64,000 nucleotides of DNA from Campylobacter concisus (lineage in GTDB: Bacteria; Campylobacterota; Campylobacteria; Campylobacterales; Campylobacteraceae): contig NZ_CABPVS010000005.1 of the NCBI RefSeq assembly GCF_902460845.1, positions 65,152 through 129,151 of the forward strand. Direction: 5' to 3'. The notes under the pieces are model-generated. The model saw only the letters and a list, made by a program, of their open reading frames with translations, was not told the DNA's origin and made no database searches. A program made the translations under genes and the position numbers. How positions within the stretch are numbered: position 1 is the stretch's first letter; each line of letters begins with the position of its first letter. Below are positions 44,640 to 54,542 of this stretch, piece by piece.

Positions 44640-46615
44640 ATGAATTTGCGAAGCATTTTGGTAAAAGTTTCAGCAACGATTGCTACGGTTTTGGCGGTAT
44701 CTATGACATGTTTTGTTGTATATACATCAAATATTTTAGAGCGCGAGATAAAAGATGGTGTGCTTACAACAGTAGAACAAAACGTCCAGCTTGCTATGAA
44801 TACGGTTAAATTATTTGAAAAAGATAATGTAAGTAGCGCAGAACTAATAATGAGTGTTTTTAAAGAGATGATTGGAAAAATTTCAACTAATCACCAGATG
44901 AGCAAGACTGACAAATACGAGGCGATAGATCTAATATCTCAAAATGGTATTTTAAACAACAACTACGATATTCTAGATAAATTTAATAACGCTACAAAAG
45001 GCGGAATTTCAACCATTTTTGCAAAATCAGGTGATAATTTTTTAAGAGTTAGTACATCGGTGACGAAGGCTGATGGTAGTAGAGCTGTTGGTACGATGAT
45101 TGACAAAAACGGTCAAGCCTATAAAAATATCATGAATAAAGAGAGGTATATAGGCGTTGTAAATTTATTTGGACGCAACTATATGAGTATTTATGATCCT
45201 ATTATTGAAAATAACGAGGTAATAGGAATTTTATTTGTTGGTTATGATCCTACCGAGGGATTAAACAATATGAAAAAGACTTTTTCTGAGATGAAACTTG
45301 GTAAGCATGGATATTTTTCTCTTTACAATACTAAAACTGGTAAATTTGACTTTCATCCAACTAAGGCAGATCAAGAGCTAAGTAGTGAATTAAAAACTAC
45401 TATGGATAATATTGTTAAAAAAGGAAAGGGTATTGAGCCTATTATAATTGATGGGGTTGACTGCATAGTTGCTTTTGAGTCATTTGATAAACTAGACTGG
45501 ATGGTTTTAGGTTCAGCTGTTACTGATGATTTTTTAACACCACTAAAAGTAGTTAGTAAAAATTTCATCATAGCAAGCGTCATAGTTACCTTACTTTTGA
45601 TAGCTGTTTCGATGTTCTTGCTTAAAAAGATGGTTGCAAATCCTATCGATAGACTAGGAACAAATTTAAATGCAATAACATCTGATTTTACAATTAAAAT
45701 TCCTATTTATGGTAAGGATGAAATAGCTAAAATAAGTAAAGATATAAATGATTTTATTGAAAGAATAAGAATATTAATAAGTGATACAAAGCACCTTTCA
45801 AGTGAAAATAGCTCCGTTGCAAATGAGCTTAGTTCTACATCTCTTCAGACAGGCAAACGTGTAGAAAAATCAACCGAAATAGTGGAAGAGACAAATCAAA
45901 GATGTAAAGTAATGCAAGAAAATATGAAAGAATCTTTAGCAGTAGCTCAAGCTGGCAAAGATGACCTTCAAAAGGCTAGCACACATATAAAAACGGCAAC
46001 TGAAGCTATAAGATCGCTATCAGCGCAGATTATTGACTCTGCTAATGTAGAAAACCAAATGGCTGATAAGATCGATCAACTTAGCCGTGATGCCGAGCAG
46101 GTGAAATCAGTCCTTGTTGTTATCAATGATATAGCTGATCAGACAAATTTACTTGCACTTAACGCAGCTATTGAGGCTGCAAGAGCAGGTGAGCATGGAC
46201 GTGGCTTTGCCGTTGTTGCTGATGAAGTTAGGCAGTTAGCTGAGAGAACTCAAAAGAGTTTAACTGAGATAAATGCAACTATCAATGTCATCGTTCAAGC
46301 GATCAATGATAGCAGTGAGCAAATGGGTATCAACTCTAAACAGATCCAAGAGTTAACTCACGTGGCAAGCGACGTTGAAAAACTATAAATGTTATGAGTG
46401 AGACGATGAATAACGCTATAGCAATGTCTGATAAGACTATGCAAGACTACATCGCAACTGGCAAAAATGTAAATGAAATCATGGAAGGTATCTCAAATAT
46501 CAACCAAATTTCATCTGAAAATGCTAGAAGTGTCGAAGAGATAGCTTCAGCAGCAGAACATCTAAACAAGATGACAGATGCATTAAATTCAAAACTTAGT
46601 GTCTTTAGAACTTAA
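44640..46615 (+). pseudogene. Methyl-accepting chemotaxis protein with a late frameshift
   Basis: Transmembrane chemoreceptor: helix 1 (about 8-28), a periplasmic Cache-type sensor (about 50-300; [49 protein letters not shown]), helix 2 (about 308-330), a HAMP domain (about 332-385) and a signalling hairpin with the tip [20 protein letters not shown] and [18 protein letters not shown]. The frame stops at 46388 after DVEKL. One extra A in the A5 run at 46378-46382 restores [17 protein letters not shown] and reading to 46615, for a total near 658 residues. Either a real lesion removing the last methylation helix or a sequencing error; the remainder is intact. Ligand unknown. Confidence 0.85.
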
Positions 46616-46642
46616 GAACTTATCTACAAGCTAATATTTTTT

Positions 46643-46669
46643 AGGTCTAGCCCTTGCTAGACCTTTTTA
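46643..46669. terminator. Terminator after the chemoreceptor gene
   Basis: Perfect 9-bp stem AGGTCTAGC (46643-46651) and GCTAGACCT (46656-46664), 4-base loop, followed by TTTT and preceded by TTTTTT on the same strand; it could serve the plus-strand gene and, less certainly, the minus-strand plsC that ends at 46758. Confidence 0.85.
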
Positions 46670-46757
46670 AATTTATTGATAAAATTTCTAGTATATAAAA
46701 TCAAATTTTTATAGATAATGATATAGAGTGGGGCTTTGCAAATTTGTAAAATTAAAT

Positions 46758-47432
46758 TTATTTTCTATTTTTGTCTAGGACTTTTTGCATACTCTCTCTA
46801 GTTGCCTCTAACCAGTTTTCTTTAGAGGTATCTACTAGATCAAGACAAAATATTTTAATATCTGCTTTTTTAAAGCTAAACTCCTTTACTTTCAAAGCGT
46901 CACTTCCAACTATTACGATAGGCTGAACCTTTAAATTTAGCTTTTCTACAAGCATTTTAGCTCCACCTTTAAATGGTAAAAGCTTGTTAGTTTGTGATCT
47001 TGTTCCTTCTGGAAAAATAGCCAAAACACGACCATTTTCAACTCTATCTTTAGCTTCTTTTAAAAGTTTTATTAAAGAGTGCTTATTTTCACGCTCAACT
47101 GCTATCATCTTTGGCAGGCTCAAAATTTTACCAATTATAGGAATTTTGCCGATTTGTGCCTTTGCTATCCAGCAAAGGTTTTTTGGATGAACCTCTTCAA
47201 GGACAATAATATCAAGCATACTTTGATGATTTATAAGCAAGATATTGGCCTCATCTTTAAAATCACCAATTACTTCAAGCTTATAGCCACCAAAAAATCT
47301 TTGTGTTCTGCCCCAAAATTTTCTAATAGTTCTATTTTTGGAGTTAAAGAGCCACATAAAAAAAACCACTAAAACAACACTAAGAACGAATGTAATTGAG
47401 AATAAAAGAGCTCTAATTTTTGACAAGATCAT
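46758..47432 (-). CDS. plsC: 1-acyl-sn-glycerol-3-phosphate acyltransferase
   Basis: Adds the second acyl chain to make phosphatidic acid at the inner membrane. The 224 residues have an N-terminal helix (about 8-30, LLFSITFVLSVVLVVFFMWL), the catalytic NHQSMLDI (NHX4D, about 68-75), FPEGTRSQTNKLLPFKGGA (about 140-158) and PIVIVG. Last gene of the run purC-purS-purQ-(membrane protein)-plsC; its start overlaps the upstream gene by 20 bases. The same order occurs around Cj0512-Cj0516 of C. jejuni. Confidence 0.94.
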   Translation of the reverse strand: MILSKIRALLFSITFVLSVVLVVFFMWLFNSKNRTIRKFWGRTQRFFGGYKLEVIGDFKDEANILLINHQSMLDIIVLEEVHPKNLCWIAKAQIGKIPIIGKILSLPKMIAVERENKHSLIKLLKEAKDRVENGRVLAIFPEGTRSQTNKLLPFKGGAKMLVEKLNLKVQPIVIVGSDALKVKEFSFKKADIKIFCLDLVDTSKENWLEATRESMQKVLDKNRK

Positions 47433-48708
47433 CCTTCTTTACCCAGCCAATTTTGCCATCAGTAAATAAAATTTTTGAGTAGTCATCTTTCGTGTCTAAA
47501 ATTTCAACATTTTCATTTTTGTGAGATGTGTAAAAAACGGTTGAATTTTTAGTTGGAAGGATAGTAACGCTCACATCTGGCTTAAGTACTGCTTTGCCAA
47601 AAGGGTTGTAGGTATAAATTCCAAGTGCGATAAAAACAGCCGCCACAAAAAAGTAGCTAAGCCTTCTGCGCCAAATAGCTAATAATATAAAAATTACCGC
47701 ACAAGAGTATATCGTGATATCTTTATAGGTGCTAAACTCGCTTTGTTTTGGGTTTAGTCCGATTTGTGTGCTGACATCGTCATCTTCGACACTCACTGGT
47801 AAAGAAAAGCTTTCAAATTTGGCCTTTTTTAGGTTGTAATAATTAAAGTCAAGCGATTTTTTATTTGGCTTAAATACTGCAAAATAATATGCACTTTGTG
47901 AGTTAAAGTCGCCATTTATCGTATCTACGCCTTGCTTTAAGATTGTCTTATTTTCTATATTAAAAGCACTTAGATCTACGTTGTTACCATAAATTTCTAC
48001 AACCATGATATTGTTTATATCATCAAATTTTGTTGTCTTAAATTTCTTAACTTCAAGATTATCAGCCACGATGTGGTTGTAGTTCTCATCGCTTCTAAGC
48101 TCTTTTAGCTTTGGTAAAAAGATATTTATGCTTGAACTTTGATAGTTTTCGCCATTTCTTTTTAGGGTTAAGCTAACTTTTAAAGTCTTTGCGTCAATGC
48201 TTGTTGCCTCAAGATAAAAAGTACCTACATATTTGTTGTCTTCACTTTTTACCCATTGAAAATTTTTCTTATTTAGCCATTTGATATTTGTTTCATCAAG
48301 CTGTGTCTCAAACTCAAACTCAAAGTCATTTTGCGTATCAGCCACTATCTCAACACTAAAAATTTCTCCTATAACAACATTTTTTGGTACATTTGTGGCT
48401 TTTAAAAGAAGCTCTTTTACTTTGATCTTGTCATATACTTGATTGTCTGGGACGCTAATATCTGGCTCGTTTGTTGGCACGATGTTTCGCATCTGCTCTG
48501 GAGTGATACGCTCTGGCTGTGGTGATACAAATTTTCTTGAAAAATCTTGTTCTTTTGGCGGTTTTTGAGTTTTTGGATTTGAAGTAGGGCTATTTACAAA
48601 TTTATCCTCCCTAGCTTCGTCCATCATGTCAAAAACGCTTACTTCGTTGGTATTTACAGCAAATAAATTTAGTACGAGTAGGGAGATAAAAAGAAAATGT
48701 TTTACCAA
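47413..48708 (-). CDS. Periplasmic/membrane protein with C-terminal SH3-like domain
   Basis: Function unknown; the counterpart in C. jejuni (by position, Cj0515) is annotated as a periplasmic protein. The 431 residues have a signal peptide (MVKHFLFISLLVLNLFAVN), a disordered Pro/Lys-rich stretch (about 35-75), a beta-rich periplasmic region resembling BatD-type sandwiches (about 95-320), two close membrane helices (about 330-370, ITIYSCAVIFILLAIW and FFVAAVFIALGIYTY) and a final bacterial SH3-like module (about 380-428, VFYTSHKNENVEILD...KIGWVKKDDL). Overlaps purQ by 7 bases and plsC by 20. Confidence 0.8.
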   Translation of the reverse strand: MVKHFLFISLLVLNLFAVNTNEVSVFDMMDEAREDKFVNSPTSNPKTQKPPKEQDFSRKFVSPQPERITPEQMRNIVPTNEPDISVPDNQVYDKIKVKELLLKATNVPKNVVIGEIFSVEIVADTQNDFEFEFETQLDETNIKWLNKKNFQWVKSEDNKYVGTFYLEATSIDAKTLKVSLTLKRNGENYQSSSINIFLPKLKELRSDENYNHIVADNLEVKKFKTTKFDDINNIMVVEIYGNNVDLSAFNIENKTILKQGVDTINGDFNSQSAYYFAVFKPNKKSLDFNYYNLKKAKFESFSLPVSVEDDDVSTQIGLNPKQSEFSTYKDITIYSCAVIFILLAIWRRRLSYFFVAAVFIALGIYTYNPFGKAVLKPDVSVTILPTKNSTVFYTSHKNENVEILDTKDDYSKILFTDGKIGWVKKDDLVKN

Positions 48709-49367
48709 ACTAGACCTTTTAACATCTTCATGCCATCATCTGTACCTAAAATTTTCTCACAAGCACGCTCTGGGTGAGGCATAAGACCAAAAATCTTTTT
48801 GCTCTCATCGCAAATTCCAGCTATATTGTCGACTGAGCCGTTTGGATTTATTTCGTTGCCTTTGGCATCACAGTATTTTAGTAATACTTGATCGTTGTCG
48901 TAAAGGCCTTTTAGAGTGTTTTCATCAGTATAATAGTTACCCTCGCCGTGAGCAATAGGGATATTAACTACTTCATTTTTGGCTAAATTTGCTAAGAATT
49001 TATTGTTATTTGAGATTACCTTTAGGTGGTGATATTTTGAGACGAAATTTAAATTTTCATTTCTTCTCATCGCACCTTTTAAAAGTCCAAGCTCAAGAAG
49101 CATCTGAAAGCCATTGCAAATTCCTAAAATGTAGCCACCTTTTTTCGCATGCTCTTTTACAGCCTGCATAGCTGGGCTAAATTTAGCTATCGCAGCCGTT
49201 CTTAGATAGTCGCCATAGCTAAAACCACCGGGCAAAACGACTAGATCAGCATCGATCTTATCTTCTTTGTGCCAGATGATCTGCGTTTGGCAGCCAAGTA
49301 GTTTAAAGGCGTGAGCTGTGTCTTCTTCGCAGTTTGTGCCAGGAAAAAGTATGATTGCTACTTTCAT
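48702..49367 (-). CDS. purQ: Phosphoribosylformylglycinamidine synthase, glutaminase subunit
   Basis: Class I glutamine amidotransferase subunit of FGAM synthase in purine synthesis; supplies ammonia to PurL. The 221 residues show FPGTNCEEDTAHAF, LPGGFSYGDYLR, the nucleophile motif GICNGFQMLLELGLL (Cys near residue 86), and the His/Glu pair in MPHPERACE. Coupled to purS (4-base overlap) as in other small-type PurQ/PurS/PurL systems; purL itself is not in the window. Confidence 0.96.
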   Translation of the reverse strand: MKVAIILFPGTNCEEDTAHAFKLLGCQTQIIWHKEDKIDADLVVLPGGFSYGDYLRTAAIAKFSPAMQAVKEHAKKGGYILGICNGFQMLLELGLLKGAMRRNENLNFVSKYHHLKVISNNNKFLANLAKNEVVNIPIAHGEGNYYTDENTLKGLYDNDQVLLKYCDAKGNEINPNGSVDNIAGICDESKKIFGLMPHPERACEKILGTDDGMKMLKGLVW

Positions 49368-49600
49368 AGCACGATCTCGTAGTCTTCGATGACAGTGTTT
49401 GCTAGAAGCTCTTCACACATCACTTTTAGCTGCTCTTTTGCTTTGCTTTTATCGCTCTCGTCGATATCTAAAACGATTTGTTTGCCTATCCTGACATTTG
49501 AAACGCCGCTAAATCCAAGTGAATTTAGCGCGTGTTCCACTGCCTTACCAGCAGGGTCAAGGACCCCACTTCTTAATGCTATATTTACAACAGCTTTCAT
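49364..49600 (-). CDS. purS: Phosphoribosylformylglycinamidine synthase subunit PurS
   Basis: Small structural subunit linking PurQ and PurL. The 78 residues start MKAVVNIALRSGVLDPAGKA and include SNVRIGKQIVLDI, a full match in length and pattern to PurS. Lies between purC (8-base gap) and purQ (4-base overlap). Confidence 0.95.
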   Translation of the reverse strand: MKAVVNIALRSGVLDPAGKAVEHALNSLGFSGVSNVRIGKQIVLDIDESDKSKAKEQLKVMCEELLANTVIEDYEIVL

Positions 49601-49608
49601 CTTTGTCC

Positions 49609-50319
49609 TTAAGAAAGAATTCTTCTTAAAACTTCTTCGTAAGCTACTTTTACGCTACCAAGGTCTTGTCTAAATCTATCTTTGTCAAGTTTTTCGTTTG
49701 TTGTCGCATCCCAAAATCTGCAGCTATCAGGGCTTATCTCGTCAGCTAAGATGATGTTGCCATCTTTGTCGATACCAAATTCGACTTTGAAATCAACTAG
49801 TTTTAAATTTCTCTCTGCAAAGAATTTAAATAATATAGAGTTGATCTCTCTTGCTGTATGTCTTAGTGTTTGAAGATCTTTTTCGCTCTTTACTAGACCC
49901 ATGATGATGCAGTGCTCATCAGTAACTAGTGGATCGTGTAAATCGTCATTTTTGTAGTAGAACTCAACAAGTGTAAAAGGTAGAACTGTGCCTTCTTTTA
50001 TGCCAAGTCTTTTGCTAAGTGAGCCAGTTGCGATATTTCTCACAACAACTTCAAGAGGTATGATCTCGCATTTTTTGACCACTTGCTCAGTGTCGCTGAT
50101 GGTCTCAACAAGGTCAGTGACGATACCTTTGCTCTCTAGCAGTTTAAAAAGCTGAGTAGAGATTTTGTTATTTAATGCGCCTTTGCCAGCTTCGTTGCCT
50201 CTTTTTTGAGCATCAAATGCTGTTAGATCGTCTTTAAATTCAGCCACAAGTAGATTTGGATCGTCTGTGGCGTACATTTTCTTGCCTTTTCCCTCGTAGA
50301 TAAGCTCTCTTTTTTGCAT
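49609..50319 (-). CDS. purC: SAICAR synthetase
   Basis: Phosphoribosylaminoimidazole-succinocarboxamide synthase, the ATP-dependent step joining CAIR and aspartate in purine synthesis. The 236 residues begin [19 protein letters not shown] and contain [39 protein letters not shown] and SPDSCRFWD, all hallmarks. First of the pur genes here; 16 bases after ctpA on the same strand. Confidence 0.97.
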   Translation of the reverse strand: MQKRELIYEGKGKKMYATDDPNLLVAEFKDDLTAFDAQKRGNEAGKGALNNKISTQLFKLLESKGIVTDLVETISDTEQVVKKCEIIPLEVVVRNIATGSLSKRLGIKEGTVLPFTLVEFYYKNDDLHDPLVTDEHCIIMGLVKSEKDLQTLRHTAREINSILFKFFAERNLKLVDFKVEFGIDKDGNIILADEISPDSCRFWDATTNEKLDKDRFRQDLGSVKVAYEEVLRRILS

Positions 50320-50335
50320 GTTGTTCTCCTTTAGA

Positions 50336-51643
50336 TTATTGTTGTTTTATCTTTAAAATTTTGATCGTATCAATCGCTGTTTTTAACTGGATGTCTTCAT
50401 CGACTTTTTTCTGTGTAATTATATTTTTATCATCTTTTGCTTCAGTTTTATTACCCTCGCTTGTTGGATTTATCTTGTTTAGCTCGCTCTTTAGGTGCGC
50501 TTTTAGTTCGCTCTCTTTGATGCTAAATGCACTATCATCACTTTGTGGCACTTTGCCAGGATGCACGACTACATCAGGCGTTACGCCAACAGCTTGGATA
50601 GTTCTGCCGCTTGGCAAGTAGTATCTTGCGATGGTTAGTCTTAGCGCTTCTGTATCGTCTATTGGTAAGATCACCTGAACGCTACCTTTACCAAATGTGT
50701 TTTCGCCAATTATCACCGCACGCTTATGATCTTGTAATGAACCACTTACGATCTCGCTAGCACTTGCACTTCCGCCATTTACCAGCACTACAAGTGGGAG
50801 TTTTGATAAGGTTTTGCTAGCGCTTGCTTTATACTCTACATTTTCAGATGCATCACGACCCTTTTGAGAGACGATGATGCCGTTATCTACGAAAAGATCT
50901 ACTAGATCAACAGCTTGATTTAAAAGACCGCCAGGGTTGTTTCTAAGATCAAGTATGATGCCATTTGCTTTTGGATGCTCTTTAATCGCATCTTTTACCT
51001 TTGTGACGACGTTTTTGTCAAAATTTGTGACACGTATATAAAGGATGTTTTCGTTTTCTATCATTTTTGCATAGACAGATTCAACCTTTATAAGATCTCT
51101 TATGATCTTTACGTCAAATGGTTTTTGCTCACCTTTTCGCAAAATTGTGATAGTTATTGGGGTTTTTGGCTTGCCGCGCATTTTATTTACAGCTTCATCT
51201 ATCGTTGTACCGATAGTTGAGTTGCCATCTATCCTTAAGATAATATCGCCTGATTTTATACCTGCTTTATCAGCTGGAGTATCTTCTATCGGTGAGATAA
51301 CGGTTAGTGCGCTATCTTTCATACCAACTGTTATGCCAAGGCCACCAAATTCTCCACTTGTTTGCACCTGCATATCTTTGTAAGCTTTTTCATTTAAAAA
51401 GCTTGAGTGGGCATCTAAATTTTGCATTAAACCAGCAATGGCTTTATCAATGATCTCTCTAAATTTAATGTCATCAACATAGTATTTTTCAACGGTTGAA
51501 ATTGTTTTTGTAAGCTTTGAAAGTGCTTCAAGCTTCGCACTTGCTTCGTCTTCACTCTTTGCAAAAAGTGCATTCACTGCTACACTTGAGATAAGCAAGG
51601 CACCTGTAATTTTTAGTGCAAAAAATCTACTAAATTTATTCAA
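50336..51643 (-). CDS. ctpA: Carboxyl-terminal processing protease (S41 family)
   Basis: Periplasmic serine protease with a Ser-Lys dyad. The 435 residues have a signal peptide (about 10-28, [17 protein letters not shown]), a PDZ domain (about 90-165, [33 protein letters not shown]) and the S41 domain with [34 protein letters not shown] (Ser nucleophile) and [11 protein letters not shown] (Lys base). A Lys/Glu/Asp-rich tail ends the protein. Ribosome binding site AGGAGA. Head of the ctpA-purC-purS-purQ-...-plsC run, divergent from clpB. Confidence 0.96.
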   Translation of the reverse strand: MNKFSRFFALKITGALLISSVAVNALFAKSEDEASAKLEALSKLTKTISTVEKYYVDDIKFREIIDKAIAGLMQNLDAHSSFLNEKAYKDMQVQTSGEFGGLGITVGMKDSALTVISPIEDTPADKAGIKSGDIILRIDGNSTIGTTIDEAVNKMRGKPKTPITITILRKGEQKPFDVKIIRDLIKVESVYAKMIENENILYIRVTNFDKNVVTKVKDAIKEHPKANGIILDLRNNPGGLLNQAVDLVDLFVDNGIIVSQKGRDASENVEYKASASKTLSKLPLVVLVNGGSASASEIVSGSLQDHKRAVIIGENTFGKGSVQVILPIDDTEALRLTIARYYLPSGRTIQAVGVTPDVVVHPGKVPQSDDSAFSIKESELKAHLKSELNKINPTSEGNKTEAKDDKNIITQKKVDEDIQLKTAIDTIKILKIKQQ

Positions 51644-51802
51644 AATTTCTCCTATAATTTTTGGCTCAATTCTATTAGCTTTTGGCTAAAAAAAGTATAA
51701 ATTTAAGCTTATATTTTTGCTTTTGGATAGTTTTTTTGATACAAATTTATAACGGTAAATTTTAGCAATTAAATAAAAAGAGTGACAAGCATTATAAAAA
51801 TA

Positions 51803-51823
51803 CTTGACAATATAAGACTAAAG
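51803..51823 (+). promoter_or_regulatory. HAIR-like operator for HspR at clpB
   Basis: CTTGACA-N7-ACTAAAG matches the HspR inverted repeat consensus CTTGAGT-N7-ACTCAAG at 11 of 14 positions with the exact 7-base spacing. It lies over the -35 element of the clpB promoter, where a bound repressor would block RNA polymerase. HspR controls clpB in related epsilonproteobacteria; no hspR gene is in this window. Confidence 0.68.
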
Positions 51824-51832
51824 TTATATAAT
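51804..51832 (+). promoter_or_regulatory. Consensus sigma-70 promoter of clpB
   Basis: TTGACA (51804-51809) and TATAAT (51827-51832) with a 17-base spacer, a full consensus on both boxes, which is unusual for a campylobacter. The ATG lies 33 bases downstream with AAGGAG before it. High basal strength fits a repressor-controlled heat-shock gene. Confidence 0.88.
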
Positions 51833-51864
51833 GGCGACCATATAAAATAATCCAAGGAGATTTA

Positions 51865-54438
51865 ATGGCTGATATAACAGAAAATTTAACAGCTCAGATG
51901 CAAGAAACTCTTGAAAAAGGTATTAGTTTAGCGATATTTTCTAAAAATCCGCAAGTTGTTCCGCTTCATATTTTTTGGGCTTTGCTTGCAGATAGTAATT
52001 CTATTTTAAACCAAGTGTTTAATAAAATGAATGTAAGTAAAGATGCTGTCGAGCTTGAAGTAAAAAGTAAAATTTCTTCACTTCCAAGCAGCTCAAACGT
52101 TACAAAAGATAACGTTTCAGTTTCAAGAGAGCTTATAAATTCTCTTGAAAATGCAAAAGCGTTGATGGTAAGCATGGGTGATAGTTACATCGCTGTTGAT
52201 ACATGGATCATCTCGGCTCTTGAACTTAGTGAGATCAAACAAATTTTAAGTAAATTTTGCGACATCTTGGAGATCAAAAAGAACCTTGAGAGAATAAGAG
52301 GTGGCAAAAAGATAGATAGCCAAACTGGCGATGATACGCTTGATAGCTTAGAGAAATTTGGTATTGATCTAACACAAAAAGCGTTAAATAAAGAGCTTGA
52401 TCCAGTCATCGGCCGTGATGAAGAGATCACTAGAATGATGCAAATCTTAATAAGAAAGAGCAAAAACAACCCTATCTTGCTCGGTGAGCCAGGCGTTGGT
52501 AAGACAGCCATCGTTGAGGGCTTGGCTCAAAAGATAGTGGCTCGTGATGTGCCAACAAGCCTTGCAAACAAGCGTGTCATCGCGCTTGATATGAGTGCAG
52601 TTGTAGCTGGTGCAAAGTATAGAGGTGAGTTTGAAGATAGGCTAAAAGCTGTCATCGACGAGGTAAAAAAAGCTGGTAACATCATACTTTTTATAGATGA
52701 AATTCATACGATAGTAGGAGCTGGTGCGAGCGAGGGTGGTATGGATGCTGCAAATATCCTAAAACCAGCTCTTGCACGTGGTGAGCTTCACGCTGTTGGT
52801 GCTACGACATTAAAAGAGTATAGAAAATACTTTGAAAAAGATGCGGCGCTTCAAAGACGCTTCCAGCCGATAGACGTTAAAGAACCAAGCGTAAATGAGG
52901 CATTGCAAATTTTACGTGGTATAAAAGAGCGCCTTGAAGTTCATCACGGTATCACGATAACTGATAGCGCACTAGTTGCTGCTGCAAGGCTAAGTGACCG
53001 CTACATCGCAAACCGCTTCTTGCCAGATAAGGCGATAGATCTTATAGATGAGGCAGCAGCTGAGCTTAAGATGCAAATAGAGAGCGAACCATACGAGCTT
53101 TCAAAGATAAAACGCGAGATCGTAACGCTTCAAGTAGAAAAAGAAGCTCTAAAGATGGAGGATGCGGATAAAAACAAAGAAAGACTTGGCGAGATCGAAA
53201 AAGAGATAGCTGATCTAAATGAGAAAAAGCTAGCGCTTGATACTAAATTTGAAAACGAAAAGGCCGTTTTTGGCGGAATTTCAAAAGCAACAAAAGAGAT
53301 CGATAGCTTAAAATCACAAGCTGAGATAGCAAAAAGAAATGGCGATCTTCAAAAGGCTGCCGAGATAGAATACGGCAAGATAGCTGACGCTAAAAAGCAC
53401 AAACACGAGCTTGAAGAAAAATGGGAGAGCATGAAAAAAGAGGGCGTGCTTCTTAAAAATCAAGTCGATGAAGAGCTTGTGGCTGAAATTTTGAGCAAAT
53501 GGACTGGAATTTCAGTCAAGAAGATGCTAACAAGTGAAAAAGAGAAGTATCTGCGCATCGAAGAACATCTAAGAGAGAGCGTTGTCGGTCAAGATGATGC
53601 ACTACACGCACTTGCACGTGCTGTTAAGAGAAATAAAGCAGGGCTAAATGAAGGTCAAAGGCCGATTGGTTCGTTTTTATTTCTTGGTCCAACAGGGGTT
53701 GGTAAAACTCAGTCTGCTAAGGCTTTGGCTAAATTCTTGTTTGATGATGAGAAGGCGCTTATCCGCTTTGATATGAGTGAATACATGGAAAAACACAGCG
53801 TGAGCAGGCTTCTTGGTGCGCCTCCAGGATATGTAGGCTACGATGAGGGCGGCCAGCTAACAGAGGCGGTTCGCAGAAGACCATACTCAGTCATACTTTT
53901 TGACGAGGTTGAAAAGGCTCACAAAGATGTATTTAACATACTTTTGGGGATTTTAGATGACGGACGTGCAACTGATAATAAAGGTGTAACGGTTGATTTT
54001 AAAAATACGATCATCATTTTAACTTCAAACATCGCTTCAAATTTCATAATGGAGCTAAAGGGCGAAGATCGTGATGTGGCCGTTAAAAACGAGCTTAAAA
54101 ACTACTTTAAACCTGAGTTTTTAAACCGTCTTGATGATACCATCATCTTTAATCCTTTAAATGAGCAAGGCCTAATCTCTATCGTTGAGATCATGTTTAA
54201 AGAGCTTGAAAAAACTCTTCACAACCGCGGTATCAAAGCAGTTTTGAGTGAAGAGGCTAAGAAATTTATCGCAAAAGCTGGCTTTGACATAGTTTATGGC
54301 GCAAGGCCTCTTAGAAGAGCGCTTTATGAGCTAGTTGAAGATAAGATCGCTGATATGATCTTAAAAGATGAGCTTGAAAGTGGCGATGAGATCACCATTG
54401 ATAGCGATGGTGAGAAGATCATCATTAAGAAAAAATAA
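51865..54438 (+). CDS. clpB: ATP-dependent disaggregase ClpB
   Basis: Hsp100 disaggregase that works with DnaK to solubilise aggregated proteins. The 857 residues have the Clp N-domain (about 5-145), AAA-1 with [15 protein letters not shown] (about 205) and [13 protein letters not shown], a coiled-coil middle domain (about 405-520) that marks ClpB rather than ClpA or ClpC, and AAA-2 with [15 protein letters not shown] (about 610) and [10 protein letters not shown]. The last 50 residues include the sensor-2 [15 protein letters not shown]. Normal length. Confidence 0.98.
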   Translation: MADITENLTAQMQETLEKGISLAIFSKNPQVVPLHIFWALLADSNSILNQVFNKMNVSKDAVELEVKSKISSLPSSSNVTKDNVSVSRELINSLENAKALMVSMGDSYIAVDTWIISALELSEIKQILSKFCDILEIKKNLERIRGGKKIDSQTGDDTLDSLEKFGIDLTQKALNKELDPVIGRDEEITRMMQILIRKSKNNPILLGEPGVGKTAIVEGLAQKIVARDVPTSLANKRVIALDMSAVVAGAKYRGEFEDRLKAVIDEVKKAGNIILFIDEIHTIVGAGASEGGMDAANILKPALARGELHAVGATTLKEYRKYFEKDAALQRRFQPIDVKEPSVNEALQILRGIKERLEVHHGITITDSALVAAARLSDRYIANRFLPDKAIDLIDEAAAELKMQIESEPYELSKIKREIVTLQVEKEALKMEDADKNKERLGEIEKEIADLNEKKLALDTKFENEKAVFGGISKATKEIDSLKSQAEIAKRNGDLQKAAEIEYGKIADAKKHKHELEEKWESMKKEGVLLKNQVDEELVAEILSKWTGISVKKMLTSEKEKYLRIEEHLRESVVGQDDALHALARAVKRNKAGLNEGQRPIGSFLFLGPTGVGKTQSAKALAKFLFDDEKALIRFDMSEYMEKHSVSRLLGAPPGYVGYDEGGQLTEAVRRRPYSVILFDEVEKAHKDVFNILLGILDDGRATDNKGVTVDFKNTIIILTSNIASNFIMELKGEDRDVAVKNELKNYFKPEFLNRLDDTIIFNPLNEQGLISIVEIMFKELEKTLHNRGIKAVLSEEAKKFIAKAGFDIVYGARPLRRALYELVEDKIADMILKDELESGDEITIDSDGEKIIIKKK

Positions 54439-54449
54439 CTTCAAATTTA

Positions 54450-54476
54450 CTTGGCAGGTTGGATCAACTTGCCAAG
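54450..54476 (+). terminator. Hairpin after clpB
   Basis: CTTGGCAGGTTG (54450-54461) pairs with CAACTTGCCAAG (54465-54476) over 12 bp with one G-T wobble and a 3-base loop, 12 bases after the clpB stop. The T-tract is poor (CTCTCAT). Confidence 0.65.
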
Positions 54477-54542
54477 CTCTCATATAAAATTTATACAAAA
54501 AATATCTAAAAAATAGGGCGGTTTAGCTATTTAAAAATATGA

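Noticed and set aside
51675..51689. TTAGC-TTTTG-GCTAA hairpin before ctpA
   Set aside because: Five-bp arms in AT-rich DNA are expected by chance; no link to promoter or terminator positions could be shown.
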